DNA of 64,000 nucleotides from an uncultured Bacteroidota bacterium (GCA_902614065.1 CACMJT010000004.1:62001-126000); one strand, 5' to 3'. Positions 19,145 to 28,456 are shown, numbered from the stretch's first letter. Notes: generated by a model not told the origin, from the letters alone. A program made the numbers and translations.

Positions 19145-19372
19145 CGTTGTGAGCTAGAATAAAATTATAATAATCCAATATTTATTATTTAGAACTATTA
19201 TAAATAAAGGCCAAATTTATTTTTTTTATTACAGAAAAAAAACAAGAAAGGGGTATTTTATTATTTAGAATGATTATATATTAGGTAATAATTCATATAC
19301 CTATATTTTTAGAACCTCTTGCGTTATTTTTACAACTCAACAGTGAGGAAATTTGCCACGTAATTATTACAA
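19145..19372. promoter_or_regulatory. AT-rich hemA upstream region with repeated operator-like half sites
   Basis: This 228-bp gap has no plausible gene. The 14-mer TTTATTATTTAGAA occurs twice as a direct repeat (19181-19194 and 19257-19270). Each copy contains TTATTTAGA, the arm of the fbpA/TonB operator. The first copy extends to TTATTTAGA-ACTAT-TATAAATAA (19185-19207), the same layout as that operator with one arm mismatch; the second (19261-19283) matches six of nine in the right arm. I could not place a convincing -33/-7 pair. This region is probably the heme operon's control region. Confidence 0.5.
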
Positions 19373-20635
19373 TTGGTAGGTTTAATAAGCATCAATTATA
19401 AGATAGCTCCACTCAACATTAGAGAACGATTTTTCTTTGACAATTCTGAAAAATTGGTTTTTCATAATCACCTTAGGAAAGAGCTTGACATTGAGGGTCT
19501 TATGATTATTTCTACTTGTAACAGAACAGAAATTTATTTTGAATTTGAAAACCATATTGGACAAGAAAATAAATTTCTTCATTCAGTTGTTAAAGAGCTG
19601 GTAGTATTTAAAAAATACAAAGACAGCTTGTCTCCTCACCTAAACAACTTAACCGGATCATTTAAGGTTGCTAATCACTTATTCAGACTTGTTTCAGGCC
19701 TCGAATCCATGATAATCGGTGAATTTCAGATTGTAGAACAACTTAAAGACGCATATTATTTTTCAAAAAAACATAAAATGCTCGGTCCAATTTTGAGCAG
19801 AATGATACAAAAATCACTTGAAACAGGTAAGTACATAAGAACAAATACTGAAATTGGAAGAGGTGCGGTTTCGGTCAGTTATGCAGCTGTGGAACAAATT
19901 ACTAATAATTATGACCTCAAAAATGCAAAATTTTTGTGTGTAGGTTTGGGAGAAACATCGAAACTTTCTATAAGACATCTTCACCAAAAAGGAATCAAGA
20001 AAATTAAAATTACTAATAGAACAAAAAATAAATTAAATGCGTTTTGTACAGAATTAGGTTATGAATCAATTCTGTTCGAAGACTACAAAAAGGAAATTTT
20101 AAATTCTGATGTTGTAATCTTTTCAACAGGCTCAAAAAGTCCACTATTGACTAAAAAAGATATCGAGCAAAATATTAGAAAAAGAAACAACAAACTTTTG
20201 TTAGTTGATCTATCTGTTCCTAGAAATTTATCTAATGATTTGGAAGAGTTAAATAATATTGAAATAATTAATATTGATAACTTAAAAGATACCGTTAATG
20301 AGAATTACAAAAAAAGAAAAGCAGAGGTTATCAAAGCTGAACTTTACATTGAAGAGTTTCTAGTCGAATTTGATGATTGGACAAACACAAGATTACTCAG
20401 GCCGTCGATTCTTTCTCTTAAAAAACAAGTTAGAGAATTATTTCTCAATGAAACTATTTCAAATATTAAAAGTTTATCAGAAAGTGCTACCAGCAAAGAC
20501 TTAAGTTTAAAACTATCAAAAGCATATGACAAATTTTCTGACAATTTGGTTAAAAAAATAAAGAAAGCAAGTGATAATGGAAAAGATGAAAAAGCCATCG
20601 AGATAATTAATCAAATTTTTCTAGATGAAAAATAA
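19373..20635 (+). CDS. hemA: Glutamyl-tRNA reductase
   Basis: First enzyme of the C5 route to tetrapyrroles: reduces glutamyl-tRNA to glutamate-1-semialdehyde with NADPH. The 420 residues have the catalytic cysteine block STCNRTEIY, the conserved GLESMIIGEFQIVEQ and ETGKYIRTNTEIGRGAVS, a Rossmann domain from about 185 (FLCVGLGETSKLS) and a helical dimerisation domain. The start must be TTG at 19373: an in-frame stop lies just upstream and the next ATG would remove the catalytic N-terminus. It heads a nine-gene heme operon and overlaps hemC by 11 bp. Confidence 0.95.
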   Translation: MVGLISINYKIAPLNIRERFFFDNSEKLVFHNHLRKELDIEGLMIISTCNRTEIYFEFENHIGQENKFLHSVVKELVVFKKYKDSLSPHLNNLTGSFKVANHLFRLVSGLESMIIGEFQIVEQLKDAYYFSKKHKMLGPILSRMIQKSLETGKYIRTNTEIGRGAVSVSYAAVEQITNNYDLKNAKFLCVGLGETSKLSIRHLHQKGIKKIKITNRTKNKLNAFCTELGYESILFEDYKKEILNSDVVIFSTGSKSPLLTKKDIEQNIRKRNNKLLLVDLSVPRNLSNDLEELNNIEIINIDNLKDTVNENYKKRKAEVIKAELYIEEFLVEFDDWTNTRLLRPSILSLKKQVRELFLNETISNIKSLSESATSKDLSLKLSKAYDKFSDNLVKKIKKASDNGKDEKAIEIINQIFLDEK

Positions 20636-21557
20636 ATTTATTGTAGGCACCAGAACAAGCAAACTTGCTCTCTTTCAAACAAACAAGGTTATTTTTGAGC
20701 TAAAAAAAAACTTTAAAAATTTCCATTTTGAAATAAAGGAAATTAAAACCAAAGGAGATATTTTACTTAATCAGACTCTGGACAGAAACTTGGATAAAGG
20801 ATTTTTTGTTAATGAAATACAAAAACTCCTAATCGAACAAAAAATTGACATTGCAGTGCACAGTTTAAAGGATTTACCCGTTGAAAATGATGATGGTTTA
20901 AAAATTTCAGCAATTTTGAAACGAGGCAACCCTCAAGATGTCTTTTTAAGTAAAAGCAAAAAAAAACTAGACTCATTTAGCAAAGAGCAGGTTATTGGAA
21001 CCACCTCACTTCGCAGAAAAGCACAACTTCTAAAAATCAATCCTAACCTTACAATAAAAGATGTTAGAGGGAATGTAGATACAAGAATAAAAAAAATGTT
21101 AAATGGTGAGTTTGACGGCTTGGTGATGGCTGCTGCAGGAATCGAAAGGCTTAATTTGAATAATCATATTACAGAGTATTTTAATCATGATATTTTTTTA
21201 AATGCACCAGGTCAAGGCGCAATTGCTGTGGAACACTCTGTAAATAATCACAAAGCAGAAGAAATTGTAAAAAAAATAAATGACAGCAATTCCATGCTAT
21301 GTGTCAATCATGAAAGGAACTTTATGAAAGCTATGGGAGGTGGTTGTAATTATCCAATTGGAGCATATTCATATTTACAGGGTGAAAACCTAAATTTAGA
21401 AGGAATTGTTTTATCTCTCGATGGAAAACAGTATATAAGAGAACATGTCTCTACTAAAAATTTCAACAATGACTTAAGTAAAGAACTTGCAGAAAAATTT
21501 TTCAAAAAGAATGTGGTTCAAATAATTAATAAAATCGACAGTGAAATCAACAAATAA
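20625..21557 (+). CDS. hemC: Porphobilinogen deaminase (hydroxymethylbilane synthase)
   Basis: Joins four porphobilinogens into hydroxymethylbilane. The 310 residues show GTRTSKLAL at the start, DIAVHSLKDLP, RKAQLLKINPNLTIKDVRGN with the substrate-binding arginines, and the cysteine that carries the dipyrromethane cofactor in GGGCNYPIGAY. All active-site segments are present, so it should be functional. Overlaps hemA upstream by 11 bp and hemD downstream by 17 bp. Confidence 0.96.
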   Translation: MKNKFIVGTRTSKLALFQTNKVIFELKKNFKNFHFEIKEIKTKGDILLNQTLDRNLDKGFFVNEIQKLLIEQKIDIAVHSLKDLPVENDDGLKISAILKRGNPQDVFLSKSKKKLDSFSKEQVIGTTSLRRKAQLLKINPNLTIKDVRGNVDTRIKKMLNGEFDGLVMAAAGIERLNLNNHITEYFNHDIFLNAPGQGAIAVEHSVNNHKAEEIVKKINDSNSMLCVNHERNFMKAMGGGCNYPIGAYSYLQGENLNLEGIVLSLDGKQYIREHVSTKNFNNDLSKELAEKFFKKNVVQIINKIDSEINK

Positions 21558-22281
21558 TATAAATGTGGTATTAACCAATGAGCATGTTGAATATGGCTTT
21601 AAAAGTCTTGAAGTCAATGGGTTAAATATTTTTCATTTTCCGATGATTCGAACAAAACCTATCTCAAACATCACAAAAATAGATCTTGATCAAATTGATT
21701 GCATAATATTTGTATCAAAAAATGGCGTGAAGTATTTTTTTGAAGACAGCAATTCTAAAAAATTTAATTTATCAGAAAAGTTTTTTATCTGTATAGGTGA
21801 AAAAACTTCAAAAAAGTTAAATGAGATGGGATATGATCCAAGTTATATATGTTCAAGAAATTATGCCGCAGAAATGTCCAAAGAATTAAAGAAAAATAAT
21901 ATTCTAATCTCAAAAAATTCTCTATTAATTCAAGGAAATTTATCTAATCCTTCATTGTATAATTCCTTATCAAAATATTGTAAAATCCAGAGAAAGGTTT
22001 ATTATGAAACCATTAAAACTGTTGATGAAAATAAAGAAATTAATGCACTGGCAAGTAAATCCAAACCGTATGTTATTTTCACCAGTCCATCAGCTTTTGA
22101 TGCATTCAGTGAAATATATGATCCAAATAATTTTTTTATAATAAGTATTGGAAAAACCACCTCTGCAACAATTTATGATAAAGGATACAAACCAGAACTT
22201 ACCTCAAAAATGCAATCCTACGAGGGAATAAGTAAATCTTTTTTAAAATTTTTAAAAAGCTACAATTATGAAATTTCCTGA
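21541..22281 (+). CDS. hemD: Uroporphyrinogen-III synthase
   Basis: Closes hydroxymethylbilane with inversion of ring D to give uroporphyrinogen III. The family is poorly conserved; the 246 residues show the expected two-lobed pattern, with CIIFVSKNGVKYFF in lobe one, FTSPSAFDAFSEIY in lobe two, and ISIGKTTSATIYDKGYKPEL near the end. The start is GTG 21541, inside the end of hemC. Identity rests on these motifs and on its place between hemC and hemB. It overlaps hemB by 14 bp. Confidence 0.88.
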   Translation: MKSTNNINVVLTNEHVEYGFKSLEVNGLNIFHFPMIRTKPISNITKIDLDQIDCIIFVSKNGVKYFFEDSNSKKFNLSEKFFICIGEKTSKKLNEMGYDPSYICSRNYAAEMSKELKKNNILISKNSLLIQGNLSNPSLYNSLSKYCKIQRKVYYETIKTVDENKEINALASKSKPYVIFTSPSAFDAFSEIYDPNNFFIISIGKTTSATIYDKGYKPELTSKMQSYEGISKSFLKFLKSYNYEIS

Positions 22282-23254
22282 AACTAGACTTCGAAGATTG
22301 AGGTATAATAATAAAGTTAGAAACCTTGTAGAAAACGTTTCCCTTTCTATAAGTGACTTAATATATCCAATTTTTGTTTGTGAGGGAAATAATATAAAAA
22401 ATGAAATTAAATCGCTTCCTGGACAATATCAATTATCGATCGATAATGTTTTGGTTCTTTGTGAAGATTTGAAAAAATCAGGAATTCAAAACATAATAAT
22501 CTTTGGTATATCCTCCGAAAAGGATGAAACCGGAGAAATTTCATGCAATCAAAAAAGTATTGTTCCTATGGCCATTAAAGAAATTAAAAAAAGTTTTAAT
22601 GATGAATTCTTAGTGATGGCTGATGTTTGCAACTGTAGCTATACAACACACGGTCACTGCGGAACAATTGTTAACAATGAAGTTGATAATGATTTAACAA
22701 TTGAAACACTTGCTAAGCAATCAACAGAATTGGCTAAAGCAGGTGTGGATATAATCGCACCGTCAGATATGATGGATGGTAGAGTACAATTGATACGAAA
22801 AAAACTTGACACAAACGGATTTGTTGATTTACCAATTTTTCCTTATTCAGTCAAATACGCATCATCTTTTTACGGTCCATTTAGGGAAGCAGTAGATAGT
22901 TCACCAAAGAAAGGTGATAGAAAAAGCTATCAAATGAATTTCAAAAATTCCAATGAATTTATGAGAGAAATAGAACAGGATTTGAACGAAGGTGCAGATG
23001 CTATCATCATTAAGCCAGCACTTTCATATTTAGATATTATTAGCAGAGTAAAAAATAAATTTAATATTCCCATAATAGCATATAATGTCAGTGGTGAATA
23101 CTCTATGGTAAAAGCTGGTAATGAAAAAAAATATATAGAGGAAGAGCATGTTATGATGGAAATCATGTATTCAATAAAAAGAGCTGGTGCTGATGCAATA
23201 ATAACTTACCATGCATTAGAAATTGCAAACTCCTTAAAAAAAGACCATGTTTGA
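22268..23254 (+). CDS. hemB: Delta-aminolevulinic acid dehydratase (porphobilinogen synthase), zinc type
   Basis: Condenses two aminolevulinates to porphobilinogen. Of 328 residues, the zinc-binding cysteine cluster is DVCNCSYTTHGHCG, so this is the zinc-dependent rather than the magnesium/aspartate-rich class. Schiff-base lysines lie in PIFPYSVKYASSFYGPFREA and IIIKPALSYLDI. The terminal part has AYNVSGEYSMVKAG. The gene overlaps hemD and hemL by 14 and 8 bp. Confidence 0.96.
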   Translation: MKFPETRLRRLRYNNKVRNLVENVSLSISDLIYPIFVCEGNNIKNEIKSLPGQYQLSIDNVLVLCEDLKKSGIQNIIIFGISSEKDETGEISCNQKSIVPMAIKEIKKSFNDEFLVMADVCNCSYTTHGHCGTIVNNEVDNDLTIETLAKQSTELAKAGVDIIAPSDMMDGRVQLIRKKLDTNGFVDLPIFPYSVKYASSFYGPFREAVDSSPKKGDRKSYQMNFKNSNEFMREIEQDLNEGADAIIIKPALSYLDIISRVKNKFNIPIIAYNVSGEYSMVKAGNEKKYIEEEHVMMEIMYSIKRAGADAIITYHALEIANSLKKDHV

Positions 23255-24536
23255 TAAAAGTATAAAAGCCTTTGAAAATGCTAATTTATTTATTCCTGGT
23301 GGAGTGAACTCCCCTGTTCGTGCCTTTAAGAGTGTCAATATGAATCCTGTTTTTTTTAAAAGCGGTAAGGGTAGTAAAATGACTGACATTGATGGAAATG
23401 AATATATCGATTGTGTTTCATCTTGGGGACCTCTGATTTTTGGTCATGCAAACGAAAAGGTTGTTGAGGCGATCTCTGTTGCTAGTAAAAACGGAACCAC
23501 CTATGGTGCATCAACTGAAATTGAAACCTTGGTTGCCAAAAAAATTACGGAGATGGTTCCCTCAATTGAAAAAGTAAGGATGGTTAACTCAGGTACTGAA
23601 GCGACAATGAGTGCTATCAGGTTGGCACGAGGTTATACTAAAAAGGAAAAAATAATAAAATTTGCAGGTAATTACCACGGACACGGAGATAGTTTTTTAA
23701 TTAAAGCAGGCTCAGGCGCAGTCACATTGGGCCTACCGGATAGCCCTGGAGTTACCAAAAATATTGCAAAAGATACTTTAATAGCAAATTTCAACAATCT
23801 AAGCTCCGTTGAACAACTGTTTAAAGAAAATAAAAGTGAGATAGCTGCAGTTATTGTTGAACCAATCGCTGGAAATATGGGGTTAGTCAAACCACGAGAG
23901 AACTTTTTAGACGGACTCAGAAAACTTTGTGACTCACACAATTCATTACTCATTTTTGATGAGGTCATGACCGGATTTCGAGTAGCTAAAGGAGGTGCAC
24001 AAGAAATTTATGAAGTTAGTCCTGATCTGACAACATTAGGGAAAATCATTGGTGGTGGATTACCTGTAGGAGCCTATGGAGGGAAACAAGAAATTATGGA
24101 CATGCTAGCACCAAATGGACCTGTATACCAAGCAGGAACTTTATCTGGAAATCCACTTGCAATGACAGCAGGACTTACTGTTTTAAATATGCTTAATCAA
24201 AATGTTTATGATAAGCTCGAAATTATATCCAAGAAAATTGAGGATGGTTGGAATAAAAATATTATTGAGACAAATACTAATGCTCACATTGCAAGGCAAG
24301 GGTCGATGATTACACTATTTTTTTCAGATAAAAATGAAGTTATTAATTATGATGATGCTTTGAATTTAGATGTAGAGAAATATGCAATTTATTTTAAAAA
24401 AATGCTTGAAATGGGAGTTTACTTGCCGCCATCACAGTATGAATGTTTATTCTTATCATCTGTTATTGATGAGGATGATATTGAAAAGCTAATTATTTCA
24501 AACAGGATGGCACTTGAAAATATTAAAGATGAATAA
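23247..24536 (+). CDS. hemL: Glutamate-1-semialdehyde 2,1-aminomutase
   Basis: PLP enzyme that turns glutamate-1-semialdehyde into aminolevulinate, the second step of the C5 route. The 429 residues include PGGVNSPVRAF near the start, MVNSGTEATMSAIRLARG, the cofactor region LIFDEVMTGFR, the PLP lysine in TTLGKIIGGGLPVGAYGG, and QAGTLSGNPLAMTAGL. Its presence next to hemA confirms that this organism uses the C5, not the Shemin, pathway. Overlaps hemE at the ATGAATAA junction. Confidence 0.96.
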   Translation: MFDKSIKAFENANLFIPGGVNSPVRAFKSVNMNPVFFKSGKGSKMTDIDGNEYIDCVSSWGPLIFGHANEKVVEAISVASKNGTTYGASTEIETLVAKKITEMVPSIEKVRMVNSGTEATMSAIRLARGYTKKEKIIKFAGNYHGHGDSFLIKAGSGAVTLGLPDSPGVTKNIAKDTLIANFNNLSSVEQLFKENKSEIAAVIVEPIAGNMGLVKPRENFLDGLRKLCDSHNSLLIFDEVMTGFRVAKGGAQEIYEVSPDLTTLGKIIGGGLPVGAYGGKQEIMDMLAPNGPVYQAGTLSGNPLAMTAGLTVLNMLNQNVYDKLEIISKKIEDGWNKNIIETNTNAHIARQGSMITLFFSDKNEVINYDDALNLDVEKYAIYFKKMLEMGVYLPPSQYECLFLSSVIDEDDIEKLIISNRMALENIKDE

Positions 24537-25548
24537 CATATTTCTAAATACTTTGAATGGTGAGTTAGAAAAAAGACCTCCAGTTTGGTTCATGAGACAA
24601 GCAGGACGAATTTTACCATCATATAGAAAACTCAAAGAAAGTCATAAATTTTATGATATGATGAAAAATGCTGAGATGACATCTAAGGTAACACTTTTGC
24701 CTATCGAAGACCTTGATGTTGATGCTGCGATTCTTTTTTCTGATATTTTGGTGATTCCCGATGCATTAGGAATGGATTTAATTTTCACTGAAAATGGTCC
24801 AAAATTTGCTAATGCAATTCAAGATGGAGTAAAACCCAGACTTAATTTCAAACCAGAAAAGTTGGAATACATATACGAAAACATCAAACAAACCATTAAT
24901 GACAAGAAAAATACTCCATTAATTGGTTTTTGTGGAGGACCCTTAACAACATTTTTATTTATGTTCAGAGGAAATGAACATCAAAAAAGTTTTAAAAATG
25001 CTGTTAAATATTTTTATAAAAACAGAAAAGAAAGCATTAAAATTATTGAGCAAATTACAGAAGCATCGATTGAATACGTTGAAAATCAAGTAAAAAACGG
25101 AATACAATGTTTTCAGCTTTTTGAAACATACTGCGGAAGTATTCCATACGATCTATACACAGAATTAATTCTTCCTTTCTCACAAAAAATACTGAATAGT
25201 GCAAAAAAACTAAACTGTCCAACAATTTTCTTTCCAAAGGACTATTCCCTTGGTTTGAAGAATATTAATAATAGCATATGCGACTTTGTTAGTGTCGACT
25301 GGCACATTTCATTACCAGAAGCTAGAAAATTAGTAGACAATGGCGTCGGTTTACAAGGTAATATGGACCCAAGAATATTCTATTATGAGTTTGATACAAT
25401 TAAAAAATATCTTAATTCATTGAATGAGTTTGGAAGTAAAAATTCAAACTGGATTTTCAACCTTGGTCATGGTTTTTTACCTGACATTGATCACTTAAAA
25501 GTTAAGAAAACCGTTCAGTGGATTAAAGAAAATAATTGGAATAGATGA
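24529..25548 (+). CDS. hemE: Uroporphyrinogen decarboxylase
   Basis: Removes four carboxyls from uroporphyrinogen III to give coproporphyrinogen III. The family signature RPPVWFMRQAGRILPSYR is intact near the N-terminus, followed by AAILFSDILVIPDALGM and GFCGGPLTTFLFM. I chose ATG 24529 (MNNIFLNTL) over the track's TTG at 24514; it overlaps the hemL stop by 8 bp. The resulting 339 residues match the family. It joins hemN by an ATGA overlap. Confidence 0.95.
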   Translation: MNNIFLNTLNGELEKRPPVWFMRQAGRILPSYRKLKESHKFYDMMKNAEMTSKVTLLPIEDLDVDAAILFSDILVIPDALGMDLIFTENGPKFANAIQDGVKPRLNFKPEKLEYIYENIKQTINDKKNTPLIGFCGGPLTTFLFMFRGNEHQKSFKNAVKYFYKNRKESIKIIEQITEASIEYVENQVKNGIQCFQLFETYCGSIPYDLYTELILPFSQKILNSAKKLNCPTIFFPKDYSLGLKNINNSICDFVSVDWHISLPEARKLVDNGVGLQGNMDPRIFYYEFDTIKKYLNSLNEFGSKNSNWIFNLGHGFLPDIDHLKVKKTVQWIKENNWNR

Positions 25549-26921
25549 GAGTTGACGAGAACTTAATAAAAAAATATAGTAAAACAGGTCCAAGATATAC
25601 ATCTTATCCACCTGCAACTTTCTTTGATGATAGTTTTTCAAACCTTGATTTTGAGAAAAAAATTATTCTATCAAACGATGAAAATCCACAAAATATATCT
25701 GTTTACATTCATATCCCCTTTTGCCCTCAAATATGTCATTTTTGTGGTTGTACGACAGAATCAGGGTTTACTAAACCTTTTTTAGAAAGGTATGTGGATG
25801 CTGTGATAAAGGAGATAAGTTACGTATCGAAGTTAATTAACAAAAACAGAAAATTAACACAGATTCACTGGGGAGGAGGAACACCAAATGCAATATCATA
25901 TAAATACATTGAAAGAATTACCAAAAAATTATTTGAAGTTTTTGATTTTTCCAAAAACTATGAAATGGCAATTGAATGCAATCCTGCTCACTTGGAATTT
26001 AGACATATTGAACTATTAAAGAAATTTGGTTTTAACAGAATTTCTGTTGGTATTCAAGACTTCAGAGACGATGTTTTAGAAGCAATCAATAGAAAACCTT
26101 CAAAACACCCAATTGATGATATTATTAAAAAAATTAAAGATGAAGGTTTCACAGGGACGAATATAGATTTGGTATATGGACTGCCGTTACAAACAGTAGA
26201 TAGTTTCAAGAGAACAGTTGAAAAAGCAATTCAATTAGATACTGCTAGAATCGTAACTTTTTCTTATGCACATGTTCCATCTGTTTTGCCTAGGCAAAAA
26301 GTTTTAGAAAAAATTGGATTTCCAAGTTCAAAAGATAAAGCATTGATGTATGAAAATTCGTATGATATGTTTACAAAATCTGGTTATATATCAATCGGTA
26401 TGGATCATTTTTCTAAACCAGGTGATGAATTTGAAATTGCACTAAAAAACAAACAACTTCATCGAAACTTCCAAGGATATTGTACAAGAGAAACAACTGG
26501 TCAGGTCTATGCCTTCGGAGCATCTTCAATATCGCAACTCGATTCTGCTTACAGTCAAAACTTTAAAAATGCTGCTAAATATATTGCTGAAATAGAAAAA
26601 AATAATTTAGCAGTTTATAGGGGATATTCAGTAAATAAAGAGCAAAAAATTGTCAGAGATGTCATAAATTCCATAATGTGTAATTATTATCTAGATATCG
26701 AGGAAATTGCTAGTATTAATAATTGTAATAGGCAGGAAGTAATTCGAATTATTGATTTTGATTCTAAAAAGTTTGAAGACTTTATTTTTGATGGATTGCT
26801 TAAAATTGAAAAGTTTAAATTGAGTGTTTTTGAAAAAGGGAGATTGTTTACAAGAAATATTGCAATGAGATTTGATCCCCTGATAAATCAAAAAATAGGT
26901 ACTTATTCAAATACAATATAA
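25545..26921 (+). CDS. hemN: Oxygen-independent coproporphyrinogen III oxidase (radical SAM)
   Basis: Radical SAM enzyme giving protoporphyrinogen IX without oxygen. The 458 residues are the length of true HemN. The cluster motif is HIPFCPQICHFCGCTT, with the CxxxCxxC set and the extra following cysteine that marks HemN over HemW. GGGTPNAIS, AIECNPAHLEF and RISVGIQDF follow, and the C-terminal HemN domain contains YCTRETTGQVYAFGASSISQ. No HemF is in the window. The gene abuts hemH with no gap. Confidence 0.94.
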   Translation: MRVDENLIKKYSKTGPRYTSYPPATFFDDSFSNLDFEKKIILSNDENPQNISVYIHIPFCPQICHFCGCTTESGFTKPFLERYVDAVIKEISYVSKLINKNRKLTQIHWGGGTPNAISYKYIERITKKLFEVFDFSKNYEMAIECNPAHLEFRHIELLKKFGFNRISVGIQDFRDDVLEAINRKPSKHPIDDIIKKIKDEGFTGTNIDLVYGLPLQTVDSFKRTVEKAIQLDTARIVTFSYAHVPSVLPRQKVLEKIGFPSSKDKALMYENSYDMFTKSGYISIGMDHFSKPGDEFEIALKNKQLHRNFQGYCTRETTGQVYAFGASSISQLDSAYSQNFKNAAKYIAEIEKNNLAVYRGYSVNKEQKIVRDVINSIMCNYYLDIEEIASINNCNRQEVIRIIDFDSKKFEDFIFDGLLKIEKFKLSVFEKGRLFTRNIAMRFDPLINQKIGTYSNTI

Positions 26922-27926
26922 ATGAAAGGATTTTTAATGATTAATCTTGGTTCACCTGACAGCACCTCTGTAAAAGATGTTAGAAAATACTTAGATGAGT
27001 TTTTAATGGATGAAAGAGTGATTGGAAAAAGTTATTGGTTTAGGTGGTTTCTTGTCAAAGTTATAATTCTAAATACAAGACCAAGAAAATCTTCAAAAGC
27101 ATATAAAAAAATATGGTGGAAAGAAGGTTCGCCGTTAATTGTTCTGTCAAGAAGATTATTTAACAAGGTGTCTAATCTTGTTAACTTTCCAGTAGCTTTA
27201 GCGATGCGCTATGGTTCAATAAGTATCTATAACGGTTTGAAAGAACTTAATGATAAAGGCGTAAAAAAAATAACAGTGCTCCCACTCTACCCACATTATG
27301 CCATGTCATCATACGAAACCGTTGTTGAAAAAGTTAAAGAACAAACAGAGCTGCATTTTCCACATTTAAAAATCAAAACGATTAAGCCCTTTTACAACGA
27401 CAAATACTACATAAACTTATTGTCTAACAAAATAAACGATACAATTAAAAAAATTGATTACGACCATATTCTTTTTTCTTACCATGGAATTCCGGTAAGT
27501 CATTTAAAAATATCTGATCCAACAAAATCTCATTGTTACAAAGTCAAAGATTGTTGTAATAAAAAATCTGAAGCTCATGAATTCTGCTACAAACATCAGG
27601 TGCTTGAAACAACAAAAGAAGTAGTTAAAAAATTGAAAATTGATCCAAAAAAGGTAAGTGATGCTTTTCAGTCTAGATTACCAAATGAGGCCTGGTTAAA
27701 GCCATACACAGATGATGAATTAGTTAGACTTGCAAAGTCCGGAGTAAAAAAACTTGTGATTGTGACACCCGCATTTGTAACAGACTGTCTAGAAACTTTA
27801 GAGGAGATTGCTATGGAAGGAAAAGAAGAATTTATCGATGCCGGTGGAGAAAGTTACCATTATGTACCTTGTCTGAATGATGACGATTCGTGGGCAAAAC
27901 TAATTTCCAACTGGGCTAAAAAATGA
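26922..27926 (+). CDS. hemH: Ferrochelatase
   Basis: Inserts ferrous iron into protoporphyrin IX (or coproporphyrin III). The 334 residues start MKGFLMINLGSPDS and contain the active-site histidine in LFSYHGIPVSHL (H188), the conserved VTPAFVTDCLETLEEI, and the terminal EFIDAGGESYHYVPCLND. An internal cysteine group (C205, C211, C212, C222) follows the active histidine; some bacterial ferrochelatases hold a 2Fe-2S cluster through internal cysteines, so this may be one. Its ATG begins at the base after the hemN stop. It joins hemJ by an ATGA overlap. Confidence 0.94.
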   Translation: MKGFLMINLGSPDSTSVKDVRKYLDEFLMDERVIGKSYWFRWFLVKVIILNTRPRKSSKAYKKIWWKEGSPLIVLSRRLFNKVSNLVNFPVALAMRYGSISIYNGLKELNDKGVKKITVLPLYPHYAMSSYETVVEKVKEQTELHFPHLKIKTIKPFYNDKYYINLLSNKINDTIKKIDYDHILFSYHGIPVSHLKISDPTKSHCYKVKDCCNKKSEAHEFCYKHQVLETTKEVVKKLKIDPKKVSDAFQSRLPNEAWLKPYTDDELVRLAKSGVKKLVIVTPAFVTDCLETLEEIAMEGKEEFIDAGGESYHYVPCLNDDDSWAKLISNWAKK

Positions 27927-28456
27927 ATTATTTAGTTTTAAAAACGATCCACTTAATAGCTGTTGTTTCTTGGTTTGCTGGACTTTTTTATGTGGGAAGG
28001 ATGTTTATATATTTCAAAGAAGCTGCTATGTTTGAAGAGAAGAAAAAACAAATTCTGCAAGATCAATTTAAATTAATGACAAAAAGATGCATGTATATAA
28101 TTACATGGCCATCTCTTGCATTAACAACCATTTTTGGACTTTACATGCTGCATGAAAACCAGACATTGATATATCTCGATTGGATGAAGGTAAAACTTAT
28201 TTTTGTGACTATTCTAATTGTATATACTGCTTATTGCCAAAAAATTCTAAACACAATAATTAAGCTAAATGCCATATCAATGAGTGACTTCAAATTAAGA
28301 TTATTCAATGAATTTGCCACCTTATTATTAATTTCATTAATTTCTTTAGCTATCCTAAAGACTAGCTTATCTTGGTTGAAAGCAATTATTGTATTTGTTA
28401 CAGTTGCAATTACTTTACTATTTCTTATAAGACTCTATAAAAAATACAATAATTAA
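27923..28456 (+). CDS. hemJ: HemJ-type protoporphyrinogen IX oxidase
   Basis: A membrane enzyme that oxidises protoporphyrinogen IX to protoporphyrin IX, replacing HemG/HemY. The 177 residues have four membrane helices. The opening LKTIHLIAVVSWFAGLFYVGRM carries the conserved histidine and tryptophan-phenylalanine-glycine core, and LDWMKVKLIFV carries the conserved lysine. As last gene of the heme operon it fills the one step otherwise missing between HemN and HemH. Overlaps hemH by 4 bp; its end overlaps the convergent lysE gene by 4 bp. Confidence 0.88.
   Translation: MNYLVLKTIHLIAVVSWFAGLFYVGRMFIYFKEAAMFEEKKKQILQDQFKLMTKRCMYIITWPSLALTTIFGLYMLHENQTLIYLDWMKVKLIFVTILIVYTAYCQKILNTIIKLNAISMSDFKLRLFNEFATLLLISLISLAILKTSLSWLKAIIVFVTVAITLLFLIRLYKKYNN

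Noticed and set aside
19181-19270. Direct repeat TTTATTATTTAGAA as a mobile-element or attachment duplication
   Set aside because: The two copies bracket only AT-rich non-coding DNA with no transposase or integrase; an operator-like explanation fits better.
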